Below, piece by piece: positions 42,677 to 57,897 of a DNA stretch of 64,000 bases (its first letter is position 1; each line of letters opens with the position of its first letter). This DNA is from Lichenostomus cassidix (lineage: Eukaryota; Chordata; Aves; Passeriformes; Meliphagidae): NCBI GenBank assembly GCA_008360975.2, contig CM039182.1, positions 106,320,443-106,384,442 of the forward strand, given 5' to 3'. Under the pieces are notes generated by a model. The model saw only the letters and a program-made list of their open reading frames with translations. It ran no database searches and was not told the DNA's origin. A program made the translations under genes and the position numbers.

Positions 42677-45398
42677 ACAAAAGCAATATTTTTGCTGCGG
42701 AGGCCACAATTTTTTTCCCGATTGCTTCGTTTTCAAAATAAACCAGAGAAAACCTGAATCATCATCTTTGTAAGAAAGCATACATTCAGTGCTTGGCAAA
42801 TTAAAAGGCAAAACTTTGCAAATCACCATTATTTTCAGTGTGAAGCAGCTGGAGCATTTTTGCTTCCAAAAATTTAGAAGAGCTATGTTGTTGGACAGCT
42901 TGGAGAGAGGCAGGTAATAAATTACATTGTGCTGCATAAAGGTTTTAAGGGTCTTTTAAAATGTGCTGGAGGTAAGTTGCCAGGAGATATATTAATGTTT
43001 ATATTTAGCTGTATTTCAGTTTGTGTTTGCCTTTGCTTCTCTGGTGTTGAGGGCACTTGAAACAAATTGGCTGGTCTGTGTGGCACAGTGGTAGCTGGTT
43101 AAAGTTGCTCTAGTGGTTGTCTGATCATTGCTATGAACTACTGACACCAAGCAACCTGGTGTGTTAGTGGCATAATGTTTGTTCTCCATGGAAGGAAGGA
43201 GCTCTTTATATCCAGACTAATTATTGGCTAATTTTTATTCCTTCTCAACTGAGTCTATAAATTCTACATGAAAGTGGGGCAAAGTTAGAAGGAGCAAGCC
43301 GGTAACTCAAGAAAGGGAGCTCCAAAGAGAGAGATGCCTGTGAAACCACAAAGCTTATGGGTGTTGTAGGTCTAAGTACAAGTTTTCACTTCATACAGTG
43401 TTTTAAGTACTATGTAATAGAGCATAACTTAATGCTGTATTGGATATGGAGTTCTTGAAATCCTGTTTTCTGATCAGGATAGTCACACTGGGCTGCAAGA
43501 GGTCTGGAAATGCAGGGCAGGACAACTGGTTATTTGACAAGGTCTGGCGAAGAAAACTCCTTAAGCATTCCTTAAAGAAAAAAAAACCAAAACCCTGAAT
43601 CCAAACAAGAATGTAATTAATGGGACTCTGAAGAAGTGCACTTTCCATCTTTTTTCTGTACCTTTTGGATTTTATCTTGGTTCCTTTTACCATCCCATTG
43701 CGCGACCTGAAGTTTCTGTGCTGCCATGAGATGTGCTGAGCAGAGATTCCCGCACAGGGCCAAAGGTAGAGCTTTACACCCCTCACAACTTACTCCTACC
43801 AGGCTGTTCTCAGAGCATGGGGTCCTCGAGGGACAAGCCAACAGCTGGCCTACAGCCCAGCATGGAAAAGGGAATCTTCTTTTGACCATCAACTAGTGGC
43901 TCTAAAGCCTCTTTATACCATGAATTCACTGTCAATATACTTTTGTTTTGATTTAGTGACTGAAATAAACTGATTATTCTCCTTCTCCACCAGTATTATG
44001 TCTGTGTCATCATGAATTTGGAAATTCCCTTTCAGGTATTTATGTAGCAAAAACCCCAGTACCAATGGTCTGTCTTCTTGGATTTTCTTTTCTCAATTGA
44101 GTTATCTCAGCTGGGTTGACACAAACCCAATTTAAGCAACTTCAGAATTGTGTGAGTTCAAAGGAAGCCCACAGAGGGAGTAAACATACTGTTAAACAGT
44201 GTCAGAGCCCTGCTCAGGCTGTCACCCAGACCCACCTTTCCATTCCTGTTGAATTTTAAATTACACTTACTTGTAAAGCTGCATTCGAGTAGAAGGAAAT
44301 AAATTCATAGGTCATATGAAAGAAGAGTACAGGGATAAAAAAAGTACAGCAGTGTTTACTGTCAAACCCTGTCATGTCCTTTATCAGTGTGATTTAATTC
44401 ATACCAAGAAAAATAATGGTAGAACATGTGGAAGAATATTAAAAAATAAGGAAAGTACTTTATGCAAAACCACTTGCATGAACTAAATGTTGCCACTGTA
44501 TCTGTTTTCAGGTGAAAATGGGGGGAAAACCCTCAGGATATTGTCAGGAATTTCATTCGAGGTTTAAAGCCAGAGGCCATAAAGGACCTTTCAGGTCTCT
44601 TTGCAGTTTGCACCTGCATTTTGCTACATTTTAAGTTGTAGAGGGTAAAGCCTGGAAAAGTAGAAAAACTGAAATAATTCAGAGAAAAATATAAAGAAAA
44701 CTTACAAAGTTTAGGGAAAACGACTGGATGCATTGGATGTACCTCTCTTGTTTTTTCAGCATCGGTGAATAAAACAGATGAAAAATACCTTCTAGCAGCT
44801 GGTAAGCATCAGTATTTTGTATGAGTTTGGCATTAAAAGAACTCCAACAAATCACTTGTGCAACTGTTGAGAATGCTGAAGAGCAAAGCTTTTTTGCCCA
44901 TCCCTGAGTTTTTCTGTGCTTTGAATAGCCTTTCCTATTTCTACCCATGAAAGGTTAGGCTGGACTTGAATCAAAGTTTTCTAATTTGAAGACCAAGGCT
45001 AAAATTCAGTTTCTTTTCACAGAACAAAAGGTATCATCAAATAAATAAAAATAATTTGAAAAATCCTAGAGCCAAGACTTTGCACATTCATGGACTGAAT
45101 TATACAATCACAAGAAGAGAGTTATTTACTAGTAAAGACCCTGCTTTTAACAGAAATGAGCATTGTTAAATTTTAGCAAGAATAAAATTACAAGCTCTTC
45201 TTTTGCCTTGGACAAAACAAGGTCACATTTGCAATTTGCAGTGCTTGATCTCTCCGTAGGCAATCTTGGCAAAGGTTTATTATTATTCTTAATAATTTCC
45301 TCCAAATTATGAGTGTGTCACTCGGTCTGTTAGGGACCTGTCCCTACACTTTGCTGTTTACCTGTGAATTATCAGACTTGTTCTTGCTGATTGGTGTC

Positions 45399-45425
45399 AA
45401 AAAAAAAAAAAAAGAAAAAAAAAAA
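45399..45425. repeat. A-rich tract
   Basis: Two A-runs separated by a single G. Confidence 0.85.
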
Positions 45426-48060
45426 GGGCAGTGTTTAAAATCAAAGCTTCAGTATGGAAGGATATAAAGTGTGAAATCCAGACCCATTGCTTTCATTCTG
45501 GCTTTAGTGATCATAGAAACCTGCTGTAGGGCAGGACTAATCTGCCAGAAAATTATTATTGAGCCCTGGTAACTCAGATATATGTGCAGACTTGAAAACG
45601 TTGTCCTTTGTGCCAACTCCAGGTCCTACAAGAACCTCACATGGTATCCTCCACCTGGCTCAGAAATACGCTGCATTCCACTGTAAAGAGGAGGAAGTTT
45701 GTTAATTCCCAAGCAGCTGTGAACAATTTAATCTCTTTCCAAACAGCCCTGCATCCTATTCCAACTGTGAGTTTCTTGGGGGATGGATTGAAGTTTGAAG
45801 AGCTGGTGAGAGATAATAGGGTCTTTCTTTCAAGGCTGTTCCTATGGATTTGGCCTTGACAGTAGCATCTTGATAACACAGCTGCCAAATCTCAGAGCCT
45901 CATGATACTTGGTTGGTTTGGAGTTTCCTCCTCCATATGCTGGAATGGAGAGGTTTGAAATTAGTCTTTGGAAGACAACTTTGAAACCTTGAATTACTGC
46001 TCTGTAAATACTTGGAAATCAGGTAGCAAGCCTCAGTTTTGTAATTTTTGGAAGAAGAAATCCCTGTGATTTTAAGATATGATTAAGATTTTATTCTGAA
46101 CACTGGTGGTTGGAACTCCTGGGATTTCCCAGATAAAATTGCCTCTGAGAACTGAGCTGATAACTTGAATTGGTTTTCTGGACAAGTCTCTAAATTAATG
46201 ACTTTTTTGCCTCATATAATTTCTTCATCAAAAAATCACCATTGAAATCCTACACAAGCCATTTTTGCTACCTCTTTGGCAATATGTTTGGAACAGTCAA
46301 AGAATCACAAAGAACCACTTCAAGAAATTCATATACAGATTTCTTTGAGGTCTCAGAACCAATAACTTTTTAGTTCTGATTATCAGAACGTCTCTGCACT
46401 CAAAAATTGCTGTACAGGTATTTAAGCCAGCTGTACTTTTAAACAGGCTTGCACCTGATACAGTTTCCATGGGAGCTGCTTGGTGCTTAGCCATTTGCAA
46501 ACATGGCTGCTTATGTAGATAATTAAATTAGAGTTAGTGAACACAGTGTTCTTCTGAACAGCTGACCTTCGGTCTTTCTGGCACACTGGTAGAAGAGTGA
46601 AGGGAAATACATTTTTTCTAAGCTTTACATTTTCTGTACCACAGTTTTGTTCCCCCTTAAAACTAGCTAGATGGACTTTCTGGGTCCTTACCAAAATCTC
46701 CTGCTGTTTCACTGTATTTACAGCAGTTACCCTTGGATTGTTCTGCACAACTCGAGACAGAGCATTTAATCATCTTAGTTCTTCTATTTTCACTGGAGTG
46801 CCCAAATTTTTAAGCTTTTCTTTTGTCCAGCAAGATGTACTGGGCTTGGCTTACACTAAAATATTCCATAATACTCTCTAAGAACTAGTCATTCCATCAG
46901 AAAGTGGTGGTGCTTAAGTACTTAGGAATCTCAATCATATGTGAAGTGTAGAGGCAGAATTATAGGAGCTTTGTTTGTAACGCTAAAGGAGTCACAGTAT
47001 CCAGAACAATTTGTTTTCAAGGTTTTTCTGGGGCAGGCACTGTATTTCAAATGAAGTAGTAAGATTCATTTTGTTAACCCATTGCTTCAAATGAGTTTGT
47101 CAGGTCCCAAATAGAGAGACACAGGATTTTGGCTACTGAATTCCAGTTTGGCCACAAGTGCCTGGGCTAATCAGGGACGGGTAGAGAGAACTCCACACAC
47201 AGCTGAATAAACTAGAAAAATCCTGATGTCCTACTGAGGTCAGCAGCACTAATTAGCATCCACAGACAGGAAATCTGTCTGAACCTGCCTGCTTTGCTTC
47301 CTGGCTTTGATCACATCCAAAATCATAAGGGGAAATGATTCTGATGCTATATCATGCCAGAAGCACATAGTGGGATGCTCATGGGCTACCCTGTCCACCC
47401 AGGACTTTCATAATCATTGTCTCTTACTGAAGTTGCTGAAATTTTGTTGTATGTGGGATACAAACCTATCTGCCTGGCACTTCACCTCTGTGAAGTCCAA
47501 GACTGGTACTATGCTAGGAAGTCATGTTGAGAGTTCCAGCTCTCAGCAGTAGCACCACTAAAACACAGAAGCTTCAAACTGCCTCCACCCTGGGGAATTT
47601 TGTCAGGTCTTCATTTCTTTATACTTACTAGCCACAAACTCCGAGCTTTCATGAAGGTTCCCCCTAGTGTCATGGACAAATGCCTCCCTCTACCTCACCT
47701 CTCTTAGCGTTTGAAAGCTTCAGAGAAGTAAAGCAACATTTTCCAGCATAATTTGAACATAAGCACTGTGGTATTTGCATTAGGCAAGTCTCCTCCACAC
47801 AGTACATCAGTAATAGTACATTTTTTAATGAAAGGTGGTAAATATTGGCCCTACAGTAGTAGTTTCTCAAAGTCCTATGCATAAATTATTACTTTAATAG
47901 GTAGTAGGCAAGCTATCACTTGCCTGTATGAAGATTTATCTTTCCTTTTAACCCTAGAGAGAGAACCATTCCTCTCAATTTCTTTTGCTTTGCAGAAAAG
48001 ACATGAAACAAACAGAAAATGTTGTGAATGTTGCACAACTTCAGGTAAATTTTCAACTGG

Positions 48061-48110
48061 AACAACAACAAAACAAACAAACAAAACAAACCAAACAAAA
48101 CAAAAAAAAA
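48061..48110. repeat. (AAAC)n-type simple repeat
   Basis: AACAACAACAAAACAAACAA followed by further AAAC/AAAAC units and an A-run. Confidence 0.85.
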
Positions 48111-51100
48111 GGCAAAACCCCACCTTATTTCAGCTGAAAACCAACTAATGTAAACAAGGAAACAATCAAAACCAGTTAACAAAACTTCTGGCTTTGATGA
48201 CTTTGAGGACACAATTGTTTTACACAGTGCTAAAACAGTTTATCTCTCAAGTGTGTGTAAAATGTTGCCAAATCACAGAATAGTTTGCAGAAATGGGCAG
48301 GGATTTTATTGTATTGGCACAGCCAGTTTAAAGACACTTGGCTGGATAATGAAGACCAAACATTTATCAAGTGGAAACTGCCCACTACTATAAAGCACCT
48401 ATTACCTAATCCTGCAAAGCACTTCAAGAAACACCCCAAAAGCAAGAAAAGAGAAACCCCTAAATGTAAGACCACTGGTTGCACCTGTTCTTTTGCATCC
48501 AACCATGAAGAACATCCTTCTGTTCTGGGCTGACACTCCCTGGGTTGACTCTGTTGAATCTGCCAACAGAATAAGACTTAACAAATAGACTGGGGAAAGG
48601 AGAATTCAGTCTCAGCTGTTTGCAGTCATCTGAGAGCTTCTGGTGATCCATGCCACTCTGTTTGTGCTCGCTGCAAAATGTATACACCTTGGGGGAAAAT
48701 ATTAGTAATCTGGGCACAAGAGCTAAAAACTTTCCGGTAGAATGATCTGAATCTCATATTTGGCTTAGTTTTCTCATGGAAGAAATAGAAAGCCCCTTTG
48801 CTCTGTGAAATCAACCATCATTCAACTTACTATTATATTTTTAAAGGACATTCTCAATAAACTGCAAGGATGCCAAGACTGATGCTGTGCCCTAATGATG
48901 TATGTGAGACCTTAATGTTAACAGAGAGCTCAGGGTCATGAAGATTATCTAGGAGAGAGAAGGAACTCTAGAAAATCTACCACCACATTAGCAAAATTAA
49001 CAATTTTGAGGGGAACTCTTCTTGGACTCATGACAACCAGTCTGAATCATGATAACTTACAAAGTCATAACAAAGAGAAGTAAAATTTCACTGCTGACAT
49101 TCCTCTTGAGTAAAGACTTCCCCCCACCAAAAACAAGCCCAACTAAAACCCACAAAAATCCAGACCAAACAGATGGCTCTTTCCTCCATTAGCATCCAGT
49201 CTTGCTCCTTTTGAACCACTGCCACAGCTGCACCAGAGAAGATTTGATGCCAGGATATCAGGGCTGGGCTGGGTTGACCAGGTCACATAAGATGGAACAA
49301 TAGTGAACGACAGGAAAAGGTGAGGGACTGGAGTTGGACCACAGATGAATATGAAATAGTTCTGAAATTACTACCACTCAGGCTGTGCTTTCCTCTAACA
49401 ATCCCTGTATGCCCTCTAAGTTTGTTGGCAATTAGCCAAACCTTTAGAGCCCTAAAGCCATCCTGTTGTCAAACTGCCTATAATTCTCCTAAATTTTGCT
49501 GAGAGCAGCATTTAACAGAGGAAGATGTGGTCTGGTTGCCTGCGGTTCTTCCCATCAGCAGACCCAGTGGATAGAAAGAGTCACTGTGGGAGCATTCCTG
49601 GAGCCCTGATCCATCTAGGATCCTTTGGCATATGCAGCCATATTCATGAGCTCTATATCCACAACAGGTGAATGATTCTCAGCAGCAATTAAATTTGAAC
49701 TCTGTTGTCCTAGTGAAGGGCGGTGATGGACAGGGTTCAGGGCAAAAGCACATTTGACACAGAAAAGGGAGGGGACAGATGTAACAGAGATGCAAAATGA
49801 TGCTGTAGAACCATATTTCCTTCATCCCACAGCTGACAAGAGCTGGGATCTGCTTTTCCCTCCCAGCAGTGACTCTGCCTTGGTGAAGGCAGCAGCAGAA
49901 GCAAGTCTCATTTTCTAGGGCTCTGGCATAGATTATGTAGATTTGGGACCAGAGCTGATTCGTTCCTCAAGGCAATCTGCTGCCCTCAACAGCTTTCATG
50001 TTGCTAGAGCCTCAGGTCAGCTCTGTTCAAAACCTCCAGCAACCTTCTCTCAAGACAAACTCCTGCAGTCACAGGCAAAGTCTAAGTAAAGTTTCTGTGC
50101 CTGCAGAGGCAAGAGAGATCTAGTAAGGACTAGCAAGACCTAGTACGGACTCCAAGCCCTGGTGCCAAGCAGCACATATCTTGCAGTTACCTTCATCAGA
50201 CAGGGTCACTTCGCCCCAAACATGGGTGAAAGTGAACAAAAAGGTGGGTTTTAATGCACACCAAGGGTTCTCTCATTTGCCATTTTCACAACTCTCAAAG
50301 GGGTGCAAAATATAATAGTTTTTCTTTGTTTACTCCAGTTGAAAGAAACTAGAAATTTAAGTTTGATGCCCTTGTCAGCAGTCCAGTCTTGAGCTGGTAA
50401 ATCTGCCTCATAATTGTCTTGGCCCTAGGACTCTTCTTTCTACCCTTATTCTTCTAAGATAAACTCCCCAGTTTTTCCCCTCTTCGTTGTGCATCACACA
50501 CAAGTAACTGAAATGCTGCACATCAGTTCCAGCTTTGACAGTGCTTCTCCTCCTCATCTATCCTCTACTCTCTCCACATCATGTCATGCTTTCTCCCATG
50601 CCCTCTCCTTCACCACCTGCTCTTCTTTCAGGAATGAGCAGAATGACATACCCATCTGCCTTAACTGTTTCCTAGGTTTCTGCTAGGGGAGATTGGGAAG
50701 ATGAAAGACAGGAAAAAGTGGTGCAGAAAATACATTGAACTGATACATGAAGCTACATTGAACATCCCTTCTACAATCTCCTCATTGTGCTTTATCTCTT
50801 CTTTGCAATCCTGTGGAAACCAGAAGGAAAAAAACACTGTATGGCTGTCAGCTTCAAAGCAGGAGAAGAGAAAAACCCCTTCCTCTCTGAGCTGTGATTA
50901 TCACTCAGGATAGATGACTTCCCACACTTCTCTGGGAAAATCCCTGGCTGCTCTGTTGTTCCTATGGGACCACACAAACAGCTGAACAAACAGCAGTAAT
51001 GTCTGTGGGAAAGACAGGATGATCCTTCTCATCTTCAAGTTTCTTCATTTTTCTGTAACCCTGCCTGCCTCCTCAGGGGGTTCCAGCTCCTCACCTTGGC

Positions 51101-52050
51101 ACATGGTGCCAAACAATTGTGATGCTCTACTCAAGGTGGCACCAAGCACTGCAATCCTTCCAGGACTGTTGTCCCTAGCCATGTGTGGTGGAATCTCCAT
51201 GCTTTCAGCTATGCATCCTTGCTGGGTGTTTGGATAAATCAGTGCCCAGCCCTTGCCAACTTCTTTCATGACCACATGAGTTCCAAAACAAAGCATCAAG
51301 AAAGAGAAAAAGCCTGCATTATTTTCTAAACAGTGTATTTGGGAGCAGTCAATTTCTGGGTTTGAGTTTTCAGACTGCAACAATTTTTAAGTCCTGTTCT
51401 ACCTTTCCCTTTTCTTACTGCCTTAACCATTTATCCTCCACCCCAAGCACTGGCTAATTCTCTATCCCAAATATAAAGGCTAAGGATGATTGGTTTTCCC
51501 TTTGAAATCCAGGATTCTCTTCAATCCTGGATGTGAGGCAATGGGAAACATACTAGGAGGTGAAAGGAGAGGGAGGCTTGGCTCTGTAAGAGAAAATGCA
51601 ATAAACTAGTTATTCCTTTTGAATCATTAAACTCCACACCCTAGAGTTACTGATCTTTATGGCAGCCTGGTCAAAGAGAAAAAGACACAGAAAAGCAGAG
51701 GAGAGAGGTCCTATGTTTCCAAACTGATGCATGGACAAGGTGCCAAATGATTGCATTTCATTCATTTGCCACAAACTGGGTTAGCTTTGAGCTTGAAGGA
51801 GAGAATAGCAGGTTTTTAAGTACTGCTTCTGGGTCTGGCATCAACATTTCAGTTGCCATAATGAGTCAGACATCAGAGGCAATACACATGAAAGGATGCA
51901 GGCCAATGCCTAGGCAAACAGAAGTGGGAAAGCAGGACTGAAAAATAAGTGCACATGTCAGGGAATAAGGACTCCATCCTCGAAAACCTTCGAAATTATA
52001 ACCTCAATTTCCTTCATTTCATCAAATAAAGTCACTTCAAAATAAACCCA

Positions 52051-52075
52051 CTACCACCACCACCACTACCACCAC
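52051..52075. repeat. (CCA)n microsatellite
   Basis: CTACCACCACCACCACTACC then ACCAC. Confidence 0.8.
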
Positions 52076-53989
52076 AAAAACCCCTCCAGAATTCTGTGCA
52101 AGGTTAGTTTGCCAGAGGCAGAGTTTGTTCTGTTAATTGCCATTTGCCATGTACCAATGCCACAGTCCCCAAATGCTCCTGCACATTTCCCATCAGGCAA
52201 GCACACACGCGATTAAGAACATTTGAGCAGTCATCCTTAGAACTGTGAAAAACATTAATCCTTAAATGAAGGGAAATCAGTCTTCTGAGCCACAGAAACC
52301 GTGGCCTCAGATGCTCCTTCCCCTTGCCTTTAGCCAGGGTTTCTGAAGGGCTAGATAACTGGCTCTGGGGACAGACTATGGGGTGGAAAGTGCATTAATG
52401 GAAAACATTTCAAACTCTGATTTGCACCCTTACTTAGGAGCTTCACTGGGAACTTAGAGCAGTTCAGCTGTCAAGTATCTCCCTCAATTGCTCCCTTATG
52501 CCTCACATTCCCTGTATAATTTTTTTGTCCTTTTTATTTTCAGACACCCACCCCCCCCTTCTTCTCTGCCCCCTTTTCCAACTTGTACCATCATGACCTG
52601 GAGAGTTGTTATGCATTGCTTGGTGCTTTTCTTTACTATTCCTTGTCCTTTCCAGCACTTTATCAAACATAATTGGCACGAAGAATATATTTATTACAAG
52701 AAGTTTCAGTGATCTGCTAATCAACTAGTACAAAATAATCAACTATAGAACTCTAGAAGGTCTCCCATGTCCCTTCCTGTCCTCCATTACTAGACTTCCT
52801 CTACTACACCAGGACTTGTCTGTTGACAGTTTTACTAAAGTGACTGATTAATGGAGAAGTTTTCATATTTTTTTGCCCAACAATTGCACTGGTAGAGTCT
52901 CATCACTGTTAGCACAGTTGCATTAATGTGAAGATACAACTGGGCATCATCTCTTTGATCTTGGTTAAATCATGGAAACTGCCTTCTATCTTGGGAATCA
53001 GAGCTGCCAAATTTTGTCTTGCAAAATTGTGTGACATAAAAAGCCTCTACTAAAGCACACAGAATTCAATAACCATGTATAAAACCCTCTGGTACCTCCA
53101 TTTCTACAGTGTTAGATGGTGTTGATGCAATACAAGCCAAAATGGTGAGGTCACTGTTCCAATAGGAACATAGTAATGAGGTCCAATATCCACAAAGAGC
53201 TTGCATTCACATGTTATTGTTCTGGAGTCAGCTAATGATTAACATGGATTAACTTCTTGTGCCTTATGGACCTAATATCATGGTTTTTCAAAAATGCAGA
53301 CATACACTGATACACTGTAGGGATTCTGGAATAGATAACGTTCTTTAAGATTATAAAGTGTTAAAAAGCAAAGATCTTACAGAATATTAAAAGCGTGTTG
53401 AATTCCTGACTCTGCTGCCAAGAACCAGCCATCATTTTACATGTAGTGCCTTGGTATTTCAGGCCATGCCTGCCTTGTGTGATCCCACGCATGTGCTGAA
53501 AATAAAGAGAACGTGATAAGGCAGCAGAAACATGATTAAGCTTTGATCTGAAAAGGGATCCTGACTCTCTCATGTTGCTGAGAATTTGTGGGGACCAAAG
53601 AGAATATGGTAAGTTTGCTCAGCAAACTAAAGGTGTGACATTAATACAAGTTACTCAACGCTACAGTCTTCCATACAGCCATAGCTACAATAAAACTGTT
53701 TCCCCACTAATTAACTTATACAGCATGGCAATGTTGCTTCTCCTACTGCCAGAGTTTCTTTTGCACTTAATGATCTAATCACATCCTCCTTTTTCTACAG
53801 GGCCTTTGCCTCATTCAGTGCCCAAGATGGATGCGATTCATTGAATAGGCATCTGTAGTCCAACAGTTTGTCTCAAATTTGCCTGGAGCTGAAGATACAT
53901 CCTTTGATTATATCCTTGGCTCTGCTGCAAAGTTTCTGTGTTAGGATACTGGACTACTCACTTAAACCAAACAAAGTAGGCACCAAAAC

Positions 53990-54004
53990 TTTTTTTTTTT
54001 TTTT
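53990..54004. repeat. Poly-T run
   Basis: About 15 consecutive T residues. Confidence 0.8.
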
Positions 54005-55549
54005 CTGTGGGTGTCTGACTGTAATGACTTGAGATCTTATTCGTGAAAGAGCTTTATGTAAAGAGCTGAGTGCTCATTACATGCAACTGGGGCAGAATGC
54101 TGCAAAATGCTAAATATTCTGGAAAAAATAGACACTTACCAGTTCAAAATTAAAATTAGTAAAACAGTGTAATCCATGATCTCCCTAGACTCCCTTTCCT
54201 GTATGCAAAATGCTTCTTCCAGCATAGAGACAGTGTAACAGTAACAAGTGTGTATCTGGGAAATGGTAGTTTTGAGGTTTCAAATCCCCATTAGGACAAA
54301 AGGAAAACTATTCTCAGTTCTGAAGGGTGGAGCTCTCTCATACAGCTTCCAGGTGTTCAGGCTCTCCTAAGCAGTTGCTCAAATCAGCAGACCTTTGGTA
54401 CTTCTAGGTCATTTGTCCACTCAGTTTAGCCAAAAAGGCTTTGCCCTTCGTGATTTAATCAAAACTGAAAAATTCCAGCAAAAAGCTTCAGTTTTGACAG
54501 ACCTTTTCTTGTCAGACAACTGTTTTGTACACACTTCCTGTCTGAACTGCTGAGACTATGGCAGGACTCTGGGATGAGTGTGCAGTCCCACTGTACAAAT
54601 TTCTGTTTGCAAGAGCTGTTATTGCTCTGGGAGAAGTCAAACTAGGCTTGCAAAGGCATGTTTGAAGTTCATCTGAACTCTTCTGTATCAACTATGGATA
54701 CTCCACAGTTCCAGGGGAGCTCTCCTGGCTCAGGTCATCATGCCATGCTACAGACACAGAGGGTGACCAATTTCCCTCGTAAGCCAAATAACTCTGGGCT
54801 GTCCATCCAGCCCCAAGGCCCTCAGGTTTGCTGAGAAGGGTACTCTGCTTCAGACTTCGGTAATCAATGGATACAACATTACAGAAACCATTTGAATGAG
54901 GCTGCCACCTATGTAAATGTCAAAGCTTTATACCTTCTTCACATCCATACATCCCTGTCCACACTTCATCTGAATCTCTTCATCTCTAAGGAACAGAGAG
55001 TCTCGCAGAAGAGAGATCACCTGTCCTTCAAGGCTGATGTCCAAGGGCAGCAAAGAGCATCCTATATTTACTAGGGACTACAAAAGCAGGTGCAACCAAA
55101 GCTGTTCCAAGGAGAGGAGACACTCATCTCATCCCATTTGGACTCCAGCCTGGTATTTCTACATCCTTTTCCAGCAAAGCTTCCCACCTTTAGAAGACAA
55201 GAAAATTTAGGCAAGACTATTAAAAGAGATGGAAAGATTTCAGGAGACTGTGGCAGCAACTACAGCCTTTGCTGTCTGGGTTCTGTGCACATCACTTCTA
55301 ACAGGGATCAATGCAACCTAGCATTTAAATAATATTACCGTGGGAGCGGTTCTAGTCTGCAGCATGCTACAGTTTCTTGTGCAGTGTCAAATTTACTATC
55401 ATTTTGACATCTGGTCTGTGGCACTCATCCATCTGTTGTAACTGAGTGGGTGTTGGGTGGGGTTGGCAGGAGAGACTTGTTTAAGTGTTTGTTTTCATCC
55501 TGTAAAGGAATGGCACAGCCAGTTCAGTAATTAATTAAATACTCATCTT

Positions 55550-55586
55550 AAAAAAAAAAAAAAAGAAAGAAAGAAAGAAAAAAAAG
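55550..55586. repeat. A-run with (GAAA)n
   Basis: About 15 A followed by GAAAGAAAGAAAG and another A-run. Confidence 0.85.
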
Positions 55587-55709
55587 TATGTGCTAATATT
55601 CTAAAGAAATGGTGAATGAGGCAGCTGGCACTTCTTACTGCTGAAATGTAGGGACATTGTTCCTGTTTCTGCTTGGCTCCATTTGTTTTAGGATGCCTTC
55701 CTCATTGGG

Positions 55710-55818
55710 CTGGCACTCTGGTTTCTATTCCTGACTCAGCCAATTGCCTCCTGGCTGAATTTGGATAGGTCACTCCATCTTTTGTGCAGCAAAAGCAAAA
55801 TCCTCTCTGTAAAATGCA
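55710..55818 (+). repeat. CORE-SINE / MIR-like relic
   Basis: The order of blocks matches the MIR core: ATTCCTGACTCAGCCA, then GCTGAATTTGGATAGGTCAC, then TCCTCTCTGTAAAATG. These correspond to the family's 'CTCTGCCACT ... GTGTGACCTTGGGCAAGTCAC ... CATCTGTAAAATG' layout. The copy is old and diverged. Confidence 0.6.
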
Positions 55819-56994
55819 TCCAAAGTAAAACACCTCTTTTTAAATAAACTTTGAAATCTGCTGATAAAAAGTGCAATGGGAGAGGTGGCCGTGATCATTA
55901 CTACTACTACATTAATTTGTGATTATTCTATACAAATAATCATAATTTCAAATTAACCTTTGCTGTCACCTGCTCACAACAAAAGAGAGGATTTGAGCAC
56001 AATGGGAACCAGTCCACAACATCTATGGCTGACTCTCTGTGTCTTTTGGGAACTTGTTTCTCTCATTTCACTCAGAACAGAGCACAAAAGTACTTCTCCC
56101 TGTAACTGCTTGCTCATAACTTTCCCACCATTCATAAGTGCATGGTGCACCAAGCAACAATTTCCTTCCCTGTGAGTGACCAGGGAATGTTTCACCTGCT
56201 CTGTTTTAACTTCTGGAGAGACCTTGGTGTTCATTTCTTTGCCTTAGGACAGTGACTCCTGCTGCTCTGTTTGCCATTTTACTGGGATGTAATTGCGATT
56301 TCTATTTAGCAATCAGTTTTACTCTGCTCTGTGATCAGTTTATGGATTGAAGACGTTATTGATAACATTTAATAATGCCTTCAGCAGAACATCTATTTAC
56401 AAACGTACTAGATAATCAAGGAAACAGGGAAATTCCCTGTGCATAGCTAAACATAGTCATTTTTGTCCAGTGTGTCTAATCCTGTGAGGTTCTGAGCACC
56501 TCCATGAAACCCTGGCACAGGGAGGGATGCTTGGAGCAGCCTGCAAGTTGCTGTTTTGTGACTGGCAGACATGAATGCCAAATTCATTAATACCCAGAAT
56601 ATATTTAAAACTATGAGCTACGGAGATGACACAGTCTGCCCACAGAATGGAAATCTGCGATGTGGCTTTTCTCTTTCCTCCTTCCTCTCCTGTACATGCA
56701 GCAAGAGGTGTTAGCCTAGGAGTCTCTGCAAAAGAGTTTATGGGGAGCTCACTGGATATTGAACGCTTTGTATTTTCTGGTGGCCTCTCAAGCCTGGAAT
56801 CTCGGCACTCTCAGAGCTTAGTAATTTTGCACCTAAGATTATCAGTCCTGCTACAAAAAGCAAAAGTCAAATCCTGGGCTTTCAAATGCAGTTTCTTCTA
56901 AAATACTCTCTTAGAGAAGAACAGAAGCATCCACTGGGGATGCTGATTAAGAACAAAATGCAACCTCCTCTTTTTTTTTTTTTGGTACTTATCT

Positions 56995-57065
56995 AAAACA
57001 ACAACAACATCATCAACAACAACAACAAAAAGAAAACCAACAAAACAACAACCACCAAAAAAAAA
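56995..57065. repeat. (AAC)n-type simple repeat
   Basis: ACAACAACAACATCATCAAC followed by further AAC and CAAA units and an A-run. A T-run lies just upstream at 56971-56983. Confidence 0.85.
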
Positions 57066-57897
57066 GCAGTGTTGGTAATATCACCCTGAAGATAGCTACC
57101 ATTTTATCTACCATTTTACCTGTAATGTCACTCTTTACTGCCAGGGAAAGGTCGAGGAATTAAATGGATTTTATTTGTAGATCAGGCTAGGCAGAGAGGT
57201 TTCATATGATTATTTCTTAGCTTGTAGAATAAAGCATCTACTGTATGTTGGAACAAAATTCATCTTCCATTTCTCCACTGTGATTTGTGTTATAATAAAC
57301 TTAAAGTTTCTTCTCTAAATTATTTCCCACTCTGTAATTTCCTCTGGTGATTCCTGGACCCTGAAGTGCCACTAGCTGCAAAATTACAGATAGGAGTATT
57401 TTGAACTCCAGTCATTCACAAGAAATTCATAATCCTGACATCCCACAAATACTGTATTTGGTGTGAGATGAAAGGAACTTATTCACTGCTTTAATCATGT
57501 CCTATTCATTTCTATGAACTAGGATTTCTCTTTATTCAAGCATCTCTCAATTTCTTTCTTGCTCACTCCAGGACTGACAAAATTTCAAATAACTCATAAC
57601 AAACAGAACACTTTTTGCAGCAGAACATGACCACTGCAAGAGTAAGGGAAGGAAAATGCACAGGACCAGTGAAAAGAACCTTTGGATTACAAAATTTAGT
57701 AATTTTTATAGAAAAATATATGAAGGGTCCAGTACAGTTCTCCTTAAAAATGTATCACACCTTTGTTTTAAGGCACTAAGTCCCATTTTTGTACAGCCTT
57801 CTCCACTGTCTCTCTCCCAAGGACCAACCCTAGGTGAACCTCACTGTGCCAGCTGAAGCTGAGCTGAATGATATTTTCTGTCAGTTATAAAATCTTC

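Larger units (their letters stand above)
40091..55709. other. Upstream intergenic DNA, no supported gene
   Basis: AT-rich sequence upstream of KCTD1 with simple repeats at 42653-42676, 45399-45425, 48061-48110, 52051-52075, 53990-54004 and 55550-55586. Short open frames of up to about 127 codons lack any recognisable family or splice structure. In other amniotes AQP4 lies further upstream of KCTD1; I see none of its exons here. Confidence 0.7.
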